NCBI RefSeq assembly: GCF_022605165.1
Contig: NC_063074.1
Location: forward strand, 523,501 to 587,500
Direction of reading: 5' to 3'
Source of the DNA: Purpureocillium takamizusanense
Taxonomy: Eukaryota; Ascomycota; Sordariomycetes; Hypocreales; Ophiocordycipitaceae
DNA length: 64,000 nt
The first letter of the stretch is position 1; each line of letters begins with the position of its first letter. The notes under the pieces were generated by a model that searched no databases, was not told the DNA's origin, and saw only the letters and a list, made by a program, of their open reading frames with translations. Positions 53,101 through 64,000 of this stretch are shown here, one piece after another. Position numbers and translations under genes: made by a program.

Positions 53101-56100
53101 TTGTCCAGACAGCGATCGAACAGCTCTGGAGACTGATACTAGAGGCAGACGATTCGACCCTTGTAAACCAAGCGATCGCAACGCTTGCCCTTGGCGTGTA
53201 CTTGGAAGGCTGTTCTGTCGCCGGCCATCCGTTACCTCATGCACGGCGGATGCACCTTGCGCTCGTCGGTCGCTGCCTGAACCAGCTCAAGGGTGCCGCT
53301 GATACTCTCAAGCGATCTGTCGATGGTTCACCAAGCAGCGATGGCGATTCGATGATCATTGTTCTCTCCGAAACGGAGACTGCTAGACAGGAGCGCGTCT
53401 TTACTCGTTCTCTTCAGCTGCTCCGTTTCTTCCTCAAGAAATACCAGTCAAAGCCCAACTTTGCTGTGGCAGACCTGCGGTCTTACATGTCTAGAACACC
53501 CGATCCAGTCGAGGGAGACTCAGCGCAGCTCAAGTATCAATCCTTTGATGGCGACGAACAAACTGACATCATGCCATTGAATATTGGCAAATTGAACACG
53601 GTGTCGTCACTCCTTGCCACCCTTCGGGAAGAGACAGGGTTCGACAACTATCGTGCGTATTACCGAGGACGTCAGCTATTGCCGGCAGAAGGAGATAGTT
53701 GCAAGTCATTGCAAGAGCTTGACATTCAGGACGGCTTTATCATAGTCAAGCGGGAAGAGAACTATTCATCCTCGCCAGTGCGGATCAAGCCCGGATCGCT
53801 TCCGCTCGAGGTGGAAGTTCTGGCACACTTTGAGGAGCTCTGGGACTACCTTAGCATGGAGGAACGGATCGCAGAAGAGGTGAGTGGATCCCTTTATGCT
53901 TGGTGCCATATATGCTGCACTCGAACTCATTTTGTTTTCTAACGTGGTGCAGATCTATGACTTTGTGGTAAACATTCCAGCGGACGGCTACATCATGTCC
54001 CAATTTGATAGCGACTCGACGTCCTCTTACCGAGAGTTGTTCCTCCCCGGGCAGCCTTTCAAGTCTCTGTATGCCATCCATGCCCTGACGGAGTACGTCG
54101 AGAGCCCTCGTCGGACTACTGCAGCGGCTCCCCCAGCACAGAGCCCCGAGAGTAATGCAACGTTCAAAGTGCACGATGAGGTGCTCCACAGGTCTTTGCG
54201 CCTCATCATTCAGGCGCTGTCGGACCCGAGCGTCCTCGTGGGAACTACAACACGGCTCAAGATGCGGGTGGCGAGTGCTCTGATGCAGACTTTTGTCAAA
54301 CTGACACAAGGTACGTTGGGCCAGATGATTTTCCTTCTTCCTGCTTTCTCCAGTCTACTAACAACTGGCAGGGACGCATCGGTGCATCGCATCTGAAGCC
54401 GTCTGCAATCCCGTCAACGGGCCAGCTCCTAAGCGCCTCTTCGAGCTATTATACAATGCTCTTGAATGTCAAGGCGACGCGGGCTTGCCGCTGATTGCGA
54501 GCACATGTGTCGCGATTTTACGGCTTGGCCAGTCGGATCAGAATTTCTGGGCTAATATGGCCCAAGAGCCAGCCTTCCATGACCTCATTCAGACTCTTGT
54601 TCTTTACGACCCGAGAAGGGCGGTAAGAATGACGGCTGTGGAGCTTCTGGAGAATTTTGTGGACGCGGACGCCCCTCCGTATGACGACAACGAGGACCGA
54701 GCCACATCGTCTGAAGACCCGGCAGTTCATGGCCTTGCCCAATACCTGTGGCCGGTAGTCTCAGAGCTCATACGCGATGCTGTTCAGCTTCCCGACCAGT
54801 GCCATGAGCTATTCAAGCTCCTGAAGAAGCTTTTGGTACATTTGGGTGGACAGATTGACCTGGGGCGGCTGGCGTCGCAAATCAGCCGACTCTTGTTAGA
54901 GCATGGAACCACCGAGGTAGGCGCTGAGCCATTCCGAAATACGACTGAATTCATAGCTAACAGGTGTGGAATCAGCACATGTCGGATCAAGACCCACACG
55001 ACCCTGTCATCGCTGGCCTAGCAGCCCTGCTGCTGTTGTGTCTCAACGAGGATTCTGCTTTGGTCGCATCCGCGATATGGCCTGAGTGCGTTGACATCCT
55101 TACTCCGATATGACATTTGCCGCTGACGACGTGTAGAAAATTCATTCGTCACCTTTTCACACGACATCTGTTCCCTGAGCGGGTCAAGGAAGGTTCCCTT
55201 TCAGTATCGCGAATCGTCCTGAACACAGACACTCGAGCGAAGCTATACGAGATTATCTATCGTTTCGCCAGCCAAGACTGTGATGAGCTGCATGAGGTAT
55301 TGGATTTGCTCAACCAGCTTGTGCCTTTCTTCGAGGACGATAACGGTTCGTGGTTCTCGTTCCAAAATTTGCCTTTACTTACTCACCATCGAGTACAAGA
55401 CGAGCCGTACCTCTACGATCTCCCCCAGCAATTCGATCGGTTCAAGGCTCTTCGTGCACCTTGCGGTTATGCTGGACTCCGAAATTTATCCAACACGTGC
55501 TATCTCAACGCCTTGCTAACGCAGCTGTACATGAACCCGAGCTTTCGGCAATTCATCTTGAGCGTGAACACAGAGGATCCAAGCGATACCCAGGAGCTGC
55601 TGTTCCATACTCAGAATGTCTTCGGTTATTTGCAGGAGAGCTATCGCCGCTACGTCGATCCAATAACCTTTGTCAGTGCCATCAAGACCTACGACGATAC
55701 GATGATCGACATTTACAATCAGATGGACGTCGATGAGTTCTACAACTTACTGTTCGATCGGTGGGAGGGCCAATTCCCTCTAGCTGAAGACCGCAAGCAA
55801 CTCAGATCCTTCTACGGCGGACAGCTGGTACAACAAGTCAAGTCCAAGGAATGCGAACATATTTCTGAGAGGCTTGAGCCATTCTCGGCGATCCAATGCG
55901 ATATCAAAGGGAACGGCACCTTGGAAGAGAGTCTCCAGGCGTATGTGGGCGGTGAAGTTATGGATGGTGGTAAGGAACCTGCCCTGCCGTCTTGCTCATT
56001 TTTGGGAATCTGCTGATAAATTTTCAGACAACAAGTACAAGTGTTCCACGTGCGACCGACACGTCGCTGCCGTCAAGAGGTACGAGATCCAGTCCCCAAT

Positions 56101-58627
56101 CACTACCCCATACATATGCTGACATTGAGGCAGGGCCTGTCTGAAGGACGTCCCCGACAATGTCATTTTTCACCTGAAACGTTTCGATTTCAACCTGCGG
56201 ACCCTTCAGCGTAGCAAGATCAATGATCGCTTCTCCTTCCCCCGCAAGATCGACTTGCGGCCTTACACCATGGAGCACCTAAGCAATCCAGATGCTGCTG
56301 CAGAAGAGGATATTTTCGAGCTCGTTGGAGTTCTTGTTCATACGGGCACGGCCGAGTCAGGTCACTACTACTCGTATGTCAGGGAGCGACCCTGTACTCC
56401 TGGCGTTGACAGCTGGGTTGAGTTTAACGACGACATCGTAACGCCATGGGATCCGTCGCACCTAGCAAACGCGACGTTCGGTGGCCCTGATCACCGAGCC
56501 GCATTCGACGGCAACGGTATCATTTACGACAAGGCGTATAGCGCTTACATGCTTTTCTACCAGCGATCGTCATCGCTAGAGGCGCAACAGAGTGTAATGA
56601 CCACTCAAAACCTATCCACTCCATTACGCGTCGAGGTACCGGGTCCTCTGCAGGAGCACATCGTGGCGGAGAACACAGTCATTTTGAAGCGTCATTGCCT
56701 TTTTGACCCATCTCACACTATGTTTGTCCACAGCTGTTTCGCCCGTGGCAAGCAGATGGAGAGGCAATTCGCCTCGCTGGAAGATCGAGGTCACGAGCTG
56801 CAAAGCCTTGCCGTGGAGGTGGCGCTGTCACACCTGGACCAAATCGTTTCGCGCACCAAGGACACGCCCTTCTTCGTCCCCTACTCGAAAACGCTTCAGG
56901 ACGCAGTTTCCGACTGTCCCAAATGCGCACTGGAACTCATCGAGTACTTCTTGCTGCGGCATTCGGCATATAGGGCACTGATTCAGCGAAGCCCCGAGCA
57001 GCACGTCAGGGCGTTTGCCGGCGAAATCATGATTCGTGCTGTCAAGAAGATCGCCGAAGAACTGCCTCAGGTCTACAATGGCGATAGCCACCACGTGATA
57101 GATGCTGCATCAATCGCCGACGGACTCGACCCTGACGACATGTCTAGGCACAGCAGCCTTGCGCCAGATGGCGATGTCGCGAGGCAGCCGGTGTTGCGGG
57201 GAATGGTCACGCTGCTTAATTATCTATGGCAGTTCTTCCACCTCCATCTTCGCTCGTGGGATGAGGTCTTTGGCACCATGCTAGCGTTCTCGAAGCTCGG
57301 ACCGCGCGAGGCCGTTGCGCTCCTCTCTGAAGACTTCCTCGAGCGGCTCCTGCGCATCATCACCGCCGACACGTCGAGCCATCTGGCCGCAAACTATGCT
57401 CGCATGCTCACCGCCATTCTCCGACGAGGCAACAGGGCACCGTCGTATTCTGCCATTATTTGTCTCATCGACCACCTCATGTCGCAGCTGCATCCTACCT
57501 TCGGTGCCGAGTTCATCATCGAGGATGCCTCGGATCGACTCGACCAGGAGACGCCTGTTCCCTGGACGTCAGAGGAGGTTCAAATTATACACGACGAGCC
57601 GGTTGGCCGCGTGGGCAGTCTCTTCGTGGAGAAGGTTTTGTCCATCGACCAAGCCCGGGAGGCCACGAGGAGCATCGTGAGCCGTTTGACCACCATGGGT
57701 TCATATATGGAAGTGAAGGTCCTGGAAACCCTGAGCCGCAACACACAGATTGATTCAGTGAATCCGCACTTCGAGGCTTTCCTCAAAGGGGCTGAGCGAT
57801 ATATCGAAAGCACCCGCGCGACGAAGCACGTGGAACTCCTCATCCGCCACATCTGCGATCAAGCCCGTAAGTCGCAGAACTATGAAGGGGCAGCGTTACT
57901 CTCCTTCATGCGGTTCGCGATGCGCTCACAGCAACCCGACGAAGCGGCAGCCGAGGCCAGAAGGTTGTACTGCCGTGACCTGATTCCCTCATGGGCACCA
58001 TATCTGCTGGTGTATCCCGACACAGACACAAGACACGACGCGGAGCAGCTTATCGAAAAGGAGATTTTTGAGCAGCGGTTTGCGCGTGCGTCCGCAGGGG
58101 ACGAGGACACTGGCGAGTTAGACAACACCGAAAGCTTGATAGCCGTCGAGTCGTTGGATGAGGTAATGCACCAACTGGCGACACAGTGTCTCGTGTACTT
58201 GCGCGAGGCGCACATCAAGCGTCGAGTTCGGATCGAGCGCCAGGCGGCCTACTGCATACTTCGAGTGGTGGGCAAATGCGCACCGCAGCCGGGAAGCGCG
58301 CAGGAAACCAGACTCGATGACGACATCATGTTCTCGGCGATACAGAGCGGTATGCGTTCTTTTGCCCTGTGGCCTGCTGGTGTCGTGGACAGTTCTGACA
58401 ATGTCGCAGAGATTGTTGAGCCTCTGCAGCGTCTTATGGTGGATGAAGTGGATGATGACGTCTCGGGTGAGTCTGACTCTCTAGTGACTGCGTCCAAGGC
58501 ACGACGGCATATGGACTGACAAGCCAAAGATTGGGAGGGTTCGTGCGCGTCATCGGAAGCCATGGATGCCAACGTGGGTATCTCCATGGAAGCAGTTGGC
58601 CAGTTTAACGAACCAGACATGGCATGA
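50195..58627 (+). CDS. Giant ubiquitin-specific protease (USP9X/USP24/USP34-like)
   Basis: Deubiquitinase of the peptidase C19 family, 2642 residues. Exons: 50195-50921, 50970-51135, 51185-53879, 53953-54310, 54372-54916, 54964-55085, 55137-55969, 56028-56079, 56134-58466, 58530-58627. The N-terminal 240 residues are Ser/Pro/Glu-rich and disordered with a nuclear-type patch (SSRKRRRTS). A long helical-repeat region follows. A ubiquitin-like stretch is suggested near 53580-53760 (NTVSSLLATLREETGF with IQDGFIIVKREE). The catalytic domain has GLRNLSNTCYLNALLTQL with nucleophile Cys1659, a zinc-ribbon-like CSTCDRH, and GTAESGHYYSYV with His1910 and WVEFNDDIV. The C-terminal 700 residues match the fungal extension of this class. 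Intron 1 is in frame (48 nt) with a perfect TACTAACA branch site. Retaining the last intron would give a slightly different C-terminus ending at 58519. Confidence 0.93.
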
Positions 58628-59936
58628 TGCTTGTCGCGGCGCGAGGGCATGTATTGGGGGGGCAGAGGGTGGGTGAGGGCTGATTTTGAGCAAGGCGTTC
58701 AGGGCCGTTTCATGGCACCAGCTTGTTTTACGCAGAGCCGATGGTGTAGACAGGGAAACCAAAAGTGCGGCTCAGTCGACAAGGCGTGCATTGCAACGGA
58801 GCATGGGCGCATTGTTGCAACGACTTTACGAAGCGACGGCCAGCTTGCATGGGCGACATCAGGATCAGCTAGGCTGATGTGGCTGCCACTCCAGATGAAG
58901 GACAGGAGGGCCTCGGTGGCAGCGAATCCAATGCAATGGGCTGGCGCCGAGTCTATGAATATATCTTATTACTTCGAACCCCGTGACGGCAACGGCGCGT
59001 GCAAGTGCGCCAGAACACTGACTTGAGCATGAGGAGAAGGAGACTTGGGTAGACGTTCCATCCAGAAGAGTCGGCGCCCAAGGTGGCACATTTGCAAGTT
59101 GTGCGAAGTGTCGATGCGTTTGGCATGTCTTTGCGCACAGTGAGACAGTTGGAGCGTCTTGCAAATGTATGTAATCAGTCAGTGGTGATGGAGGCGTTCA
59201 GCTACGTGCAGCTATTTTGGGGAGAACCAATCACGCGGGGCGGGTTGGCGCCGTGAAGGTCTGAAGCACGGCAGACTAAAACTAAAACTGCGGCCAGGCA
59301 GTTTTTGATGACAGCCGACGCACCCGATGGATGTCTTCTGACGACGACGGAGAGGGAGGGATTGGCATCAGTAGCCGCCGACCACCGCGACCTACCCGCG
59401 GCCGCATGCCGACCCGGGGCAGCGGTCGGGCGGGGGTGACGAGGACCGCGAGGCTTGCAGTAGCCCCGGGGCCCGACGAAGAAGACGCGGGCAGCCAGCC
59501 AGTCCAAAGAGCAATGGGGGGTTGGTGGTGGTGAGTGGCCGTGGACCTGCAGATACGGTGGCGTCCAATGCCGCATGGGCGGGCCCTGTGATGATGGGCA
59601 ACAACGACGACGGCGGCGGCGGCATGGACGAGAAAGGAAGGGCAGCCACTACCAGACTGTGCAGCGACATGGTTCTCACGAAAGGGGAAGAAGAAGGAGG
59701 GGCCGGCAGTCGGGCTGCAGCAGCAGAGACAGCGCAGCGGTGAAAATAAAAGGGGGGGGGGGGGCACAAGAGGAGGAGAGGACGGATGGACAGACGGTCC
59801 ATTTCACCATTGGACGAGAAACGCTGTCAGAGAGTGAAGGTGTGCATCCGTCGCAAAAAGAAGCGTCTTCCGTTTTATCCACGTCTTGTTTGGCGGGCGT
59901 AGTACTACCTTAGTAGTCTCTCTTACAATCATGGTA

Positions 59937-59984
59937 GCACGTACTTCGTATACTGTACAGTAGTAGTTATACAGTATACGTATT
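59937..59984. repeat. Palindrome-rich TAC/GTA patch
   Basis: Begins with GTACTTCGTATACTGTAC, an 18-mer identical to 38937-38954, and continues into TTATACAGTATACGTATT, itself nearly palindromic. Located in gene-free DNA. Confidence 0.75.
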
Positions 59985-60587
59985 AAAATAGCACGAAACG
60001 CGCTTGCTCAAGTGCGCGCGCGGAGGAAGGAGGGACGAGGGGGGAGGGGGCGCGTTTCGGGCCAGTACGCCGCGTGCGGGAGAAAAAAAACACAGCTCCA
60101 TGTTGCTTTGTATAGCTACTAATGGGTGGATGGATGAATGAATGGACGAGGTATGCCTGCCCGCCGCCGCCGCGGGTGAGAGGGAAAGAGAGAGGGAGAG
60201 GGAAGAAAGGAGGCGCTTGCCCACTGCGGCGGGAGTGCAGTCTATTTGCATCGATTGGGGGGGTATGTACTGTACATACGGGCATTGTGCATTATCAGAG
60301 AGCCAACTACTATTGCTGCGCGAGGGAGGGGATGGTGAGAAATAATGAGATGTTATAATAGAAGGTGGGCTGGGGTGGTGCCGCTCTCAATGGAGGCGTT
60401 TGTTTCAAGAACGAGGAGAAAACTCCACTGCGATGCTACTGCTCGCGTGCCGTAAAAAGTGCAACAAGGCAACAACTAACTTGGTACTGTAACGCACTCG
60501 TCAGTCACCAACACCTCACCTTTCTCGCTGCCAAAAGTACGTACCAGGTTCCCACATACAGGCACAGACGACGCACGCACGTGGGGG

Positions 60588-60609
60588 GCGGCGGCGGCGG
60601 CGGCGGCGA
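60588..60609. repeat. (GGC)n trinucleotide repeat
   Basis: About seven GGC/GCG units in gene-free DNA about 600 bp upstream of the next gene. Confidence 0.8.
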
Positions 60610-61218
60610 CGCAGACGCAGACGGGCAAACTCGCATCCTTTTTATTTTTCTTTAACCCATCCAACAATCGTTTTTCTCCTGTCTTGTCTATAACTACTAA
60701 CCACTACAGTACGACGTACTGTTATATACCTACCTACCTTCCCAACGGCGTCCGCCCTCCCCCCTTCCTTGCCTTCACCATCCAACATCGTTCTAGGACA
60801 GGGACGCGCGGGTTAGGGCAACGACAACCTAACAAGCCCCCCCCGTCCTGATCCTGTGTTTGTTCCTTCCTACCCTCCCGACTGGGCGACTTGGCATACC
60901 CGTCTCGCTGGATTCGCTCGCCTCATCCACACCTCAATTGCCGGCTGGTCGTCCGCCCGGCACCTTTGCCTCCATCCTTCCATCCTTCCATTGTCGCGGC
61001 AGAGGCGGCGACCCCTGGAACACGGACACTTGCCCTCTTGGGAGCAACAAAAGGGGCAGTCAGTCAGAGACCCGCGTCCGGCAAACGCATGACAGGGCCT
61101 GACCAACAGCGCGCTCGTCGGGCTGTGTTGCTTCGAGAAGGAAACGACCAGAAGGCGGGGGCCAAGGGGAGGGACGCAAAGCCTACGGAGTAGTGTACCT
61201 GCAGAGTACATATCGTAG

Positions 61219-62951
61219 ATGTCGGTCCTGCTGCCCTCGTCGTCGTCGTCGTCGTCGTCGTCGGGATCCGAAGCCACCCCTGCGCTGGCGACCTCGTCAG
61301 CCGCGTCGTCGAAGCATCACGCTCGCAGCATGGCGCTCAAGGAACACATTTCGTCACCGCTCGAGGCTGGGCCCTCGGTGCTCGACGCCCACCACCTCCC
61401 GCCTCACCTCGTACCAGCGCTCGAGCACGTCGCGGGCCGCCTCGCGCGCAAGGCCCTTCACCTGACCCTCGTCGTCGTCCGTAAGGACTACCAGCTGCCC
61501 GCCGTCGCGCTGCCGTACGGCTCTCCGAGCTTGACCTGGCCCGTCACACCCGTCATATCTCCGAGCGCCGGTGCCGGCGCCAGCCCGGCGTCCAAGTTCA
61601 CGCTGACGTCCGTCTCGGCCGGGATTAAGGGGCTCGTCCGGTCTCGCTCGCGCGCCAACCTCGTCGAGCTAGCGCGACACCACCGCCACGACCACAAGCA
61701 TAGCGGGAGTTCCCTATCGTCGCCGAGGTCTGACACCTCCCTCCGGTCATTGAGAGCGAGGTGGCCGTTGTCCCCGACGACTCCGCTCCTGTCGTCGCCT
61801 CCGCCCATGACGCCGTGCACAGCAACGTCGTCGGCCACGGGCACATCCGATGATCTCTATGCCCAGCCCTTTGAGCTGCGGCTCATGCACGCGCCGGATC
61901 TGCCGCTCCGGGCCCGGAAAGACCTGCACTCTGCTCTCACCAAGGCGGACAAGAGGTTTCCTACAAGGTGAGGCGTTGGTCCCCATTCCCAGGCGCCAGG
62001 TCAACTGACGAGCACGTGGCTGACGAGTCCTCCAGCAGAGGGGCAGAGCTATCACCGGCGCAAAGTCCTGCGGCGTACGGCCTGCCTGGTGCCCTGTTCA
62101 ATGCGTCCCTGCTGCAGAACGAGATCCTCTTCTCCACCGAGGGCCTCACCCTCGTGGCCCTCGACCACTTGTACAGCGTCAAGAGCGCGCTGTCCGTCTA
62201 CTCCAGCACACGATCGCTGTTACGGCTCGAGGACGCCGTCGATGAGCTGCGTCGCTTCGTGCTGGCTGGACGCGGTGCCAAAATCTCAAAGGCCGACCTA
62301 TTGCGCAGTTATGACTGGCTGGGCGTGAGCAGCACTGCCGTGGAAGATCTCGATGCCATGTACCGGCGGGCGTACGGCGGGCCCGAGCGCGCCGGTGCCA
62401 TTGCCGGCATGCCGAGTCCGCTCCCACCACCGCAGGTCTCGAGAGCAGCGAAAACGGCGGTTCTGGAACCCGTCATTTGGTCTCAGAATGATGACTATAT
62501 CTGCGACATGACGGGGGAACCGTGGGTTCCGGACCTGGACGTCGAGGAGAGCATGATTGGCGTGGCCATCACAACTCCTGAGCCGGTCAGGACATGTCTT
62601 CCTGCACGAGGCCCTACACTGCGGCTGCAGACGAAGTTTGAAACGTCACCACTTCCCCCCAGGCGTGCGGCCCGAGACGACGGGGCCTATGATGGGGAGC
62701 TCACGGCCAGACCGGTTGATGAGCAGCGGGCGTTTGTCCTTGGCCCCTACAGTAACAATCCATCTATCGATCAGATGCTGCTCGGCGCGGGCGGTGGCAT
62801 GAAAGGCATCACACCCACGAATTGCTATCCCAGGGCGGTAACGCCGAATCAGTATGATGAAGTTTCACCCATCACACGCAGCGAATGGGGCTTCCTGGTA
62901 CTGGACGATGCGTTCAAGAGCGGGCGCATGGTGGCCGTCGAGACGTGCTGA
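61219..62951 (+). CDS. Conserved fungal protein of unknown function
   Basis: 554 residues from exons 61219-61967 and 62036-62951 with a 68-nt intron (GTGAGG donor, CTCCAG acceptor; join RFPT/SRGAE). The N-terminus carries a poly-Ser run from a TCG repeat. The conserved-looking core starts LDAHHLPPHLVPALEHVAGRLARKALHLTLVVVRKDYQLP and resumes after a variable Ser/Arg-rich loop with DDLYAQPFELRLMHAPDLPLRARKDLHSALTKADKRF. The second exon has GLTLVALDHLYSVKSALSVYS, a helical segment with DAVDELRRFV, and a C-terminal GITPTNCYPRAVTPNQYDEVSPITRSEWGFL motif. No signal peptide, membrane span or catalytic motif is obvious. It resembles fungal hypothetical proteins carrying a domain of unknown function. 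The coding call is firm, the function unknown. Confidence 0.85.
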
Positions 62952-63247
62952 TGACGCGGGAAATGCGCCATTTGCTTGTTCGTGCGGTTCGTTGGAGGTG
63001 GCACCCATGCCCAAAGCTGATGACGAAGGTTAACGATGCTTATGATTATGACCCTGGCGAAATGCCCTATGGTGAGCCCGGGCCGCACTGCTGAGTCGAT
63101 CGCCTCCGTATAGGTCCTGTGCGCATACATGTCCTTGGATTGAGACGCGGCAGCATAGACACGATTTTCCATTCTGGAAGAGAAATTGCGCATTTGGGTA
63201 TCGTTCTTGAACTCTTGGTCGTGACCGCTTCGTAGACACAAACCCCA

Positions 63248-64000
63248 TCACCATCCATATTTGCTCGACGCTTCTTTGCGATTGCTCTTCCCCCTAGCGA
63301 AACTATCCTCGAGCGCCTCGCGCTGGTTGTGCACGTTCTGCACCAGCTGGCGCAAGCTGTGCTTACCGCCGCCCTGGATGGAACGCACGGGGTTATGTGT
63401 CTGTTGTTCGCCGGCGGCACGCAGCTCCTCATTGTGCCGATACTCGTCGTCCATGTTGAAATTCTTTACGCTAGTGGCCGTCTGGGCCGCGGCGAGGCCC
63501 CGGCCGAAGAGCTCGCGCCGCGCCGCAGCCGAGAGATTGAGGTCGTCAGCGATGCTGTCGAGGGACTGGCCGGCGGTGGACGAAGCGTGCGGCGCCGTGG
63601 TCGCAGAGGGTCCCGCGTATGCGTCGCCCGCGAACTGCGCGTAGTAGTCCTCGTTGGACGTCTCCGGGGTGGCGAATAGCGGCTCGTATGCGCCGCTTGA
63701 TTTCGGGGCGTCTGTCGAGAAGACAGGCTCCTCAGCGTGTAGCGAGAATAGAGACACTTTTTGCGGCGCTGACGCGGGGGCAACCTGCGATCCTGCGCTG
63801 CCGTTTGGTTGGGGTCGTTCCGCGTCATCGGACGTAGGCAGCGTTGACGCCGCCGGAGCCGCCACTGCAACCGTCTTCTTCTTGTTGGGCTTTCGTGAGA
63901 CGGACAGCGGCTTGAACATGAGCGGCTTGCCGACCAGCTTGACCTCATCTGCGGGTTTCTGCCCCTGCGGTATCGACGGCTCGGCGGGTCGTTTCGGCGG
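63248..64000 (-). CDS. PRCC-like (MAD2B-interacting/spliceosome-associated) protein, C-terminal part
   Basis: The gene is cut by the window end: the frame stays open for 27 codons beyond the ATG at 63919, so the true start lies upstream and at least 250 residues are visible. The upstream residues (ADEVKLVGKPLMFKPLSVSRK) read as protein, confirming the frame. The visible C-terminal block carries the PRCC signature: an acidic-aromatic DDEYRHNEELRAAGEQQTHNPVRSI, then GKHSLRQLVQNVHNQREALEDSF and the terminal basic RGKSNRKEASSKYGW. Human PRCC associates with splicing factors and binds MAD2B; the fungal role is inferred to be in splicing. The middle is Ala/Ser/Pro-rich and disordered. It is convergent with the preceding uncharacterised gene, leaving about 300 bp between stops. 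Confidence 0.9.
   Translation of the reverse strand, partial: PPKRPAEPSIPQGQKPADEVKLVGKPLMFKPLSVSRKPNKKKTVAVAAPAASTLPTSDDAERPQPNGSAGSQVAPASAPQKVSLFSLHAEEPVFSTDAPKSSGAYEPLFATPETSNEDYYAQFAGDAYAGPSATTAPHASSTAGQSLDSIADDLNLSAAARRELFGRGLAAAQTATSVKNFNMDDEYRHNEELRAAGEQQTHNPVRSIQGGGKHSLRQLVQNVHNQREALEDSFARGKSNRKEASSKYGW

Larger units (their letters stand above)
58628..61218. other. Gene-free stretch (about 2.6 kb)
   Basis: Between the ubiquitin protease and the next plus-strand gene. ORFs at about 59202-59913 are low-complexity and overlap on both strands. Contains G-homopolymers (59750-59763), a (GGC)n repeat at 60588-60609, TACTTCGTA at 59942 with further TAC/GTA palindromes to 59980, and TACGACGTACTG at about 60710. 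The last 500 bp are pyrimidine-rich and should include the promoter and leader of the downstream gene. Confidence 0.6.

Noticed and set aside
1..64000. Transposons, RIP-mutated repeats or CRISPR arrays
   Set aside because: No transposase or reverse-transcriptase motifs, no large AT-shifted blocks typical of RIP, and no regularly spaced direct repeats were seen.

Overview
The window is nuclear DNA from a filamentous ascomycete. Genes carry short (46-164 nt) spliceosomal introns with GT(A/G)NGT donors and CTAAC/CTGAC-like branch sites. Coding sequence is GC-rich with C/G-ending codons. The families present (TALE homeobox factor, Zn2Cys6 factor, LaeA-like methyltransferase, UDP/dTDP-glucose 4,6-dehydratase) fit Sordariomycetes, most likely Hypocreales; the order is inferred from protein style, not proven. 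No transposon, tRNA, rRNA or CRISPR array was recognised.

Layout. 0-1.2 kb: 3' part of a gene encoding a degenerate homeodomain-like helix followed by a rhodanese domain. 1.2-18.6 kb: mostly gene-free DNA (about 9.6 kb, then 6.4 kb) around one TALE homeobox gene. 18.6-21.5 kb: six-exon Zn2Cys6 transcription factor. 22.2-23.7 kb: GPI-type aspartic protease (minus). 26.7-27.7 kb: V-ATPase proteolipid subunit c in five exons, convergent with VPS18 (27.9-30.9 kb, minus). 31.8-33.1 kb: LaeA-like methyltransferase (minus). 36.6-38.1 kb: sugar-nucleotide 4,6-dehydratase (minus). 39.3-40.5 kb: drug/metabolite-family transporter with one in-frame TAG. 40.8-47.7 kb: RPF1 and NOC3 head to head, a disordered PAM2-motif protein, and POP3. 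50.2-58.6 kb: ten-exon giant ubiquitin-specific protease. 61.2-63.0 kb: uncharacterised fungal gene. 63.2 kb to the end: C-terminal part of a PRCC-like gene (minus).

Functional groupings. RPF1, NOC3 and POP3 all act in ribosome or rRNA maturation and lie within 7 kb; the first two share a 350-bp promoter with AAAATTTT (RRPE-like) elements. V-ATPase subunit c and VPS18 both serve the vacuole and are separated by only 161 bp between stop codons. The two transcription-factor genes sit in or beside the large gene-free stretches, as is common for developmental regulators.

Exon structures were deduced by hand from splice signals, reading-frame phase and protein-family continuity. The spliced lengths all come out as whole numbers of codons. 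Gene-free spacers carry a recurrent short palindromic element (TACTTCGTA and its complement) that I could not assign to a known feature.
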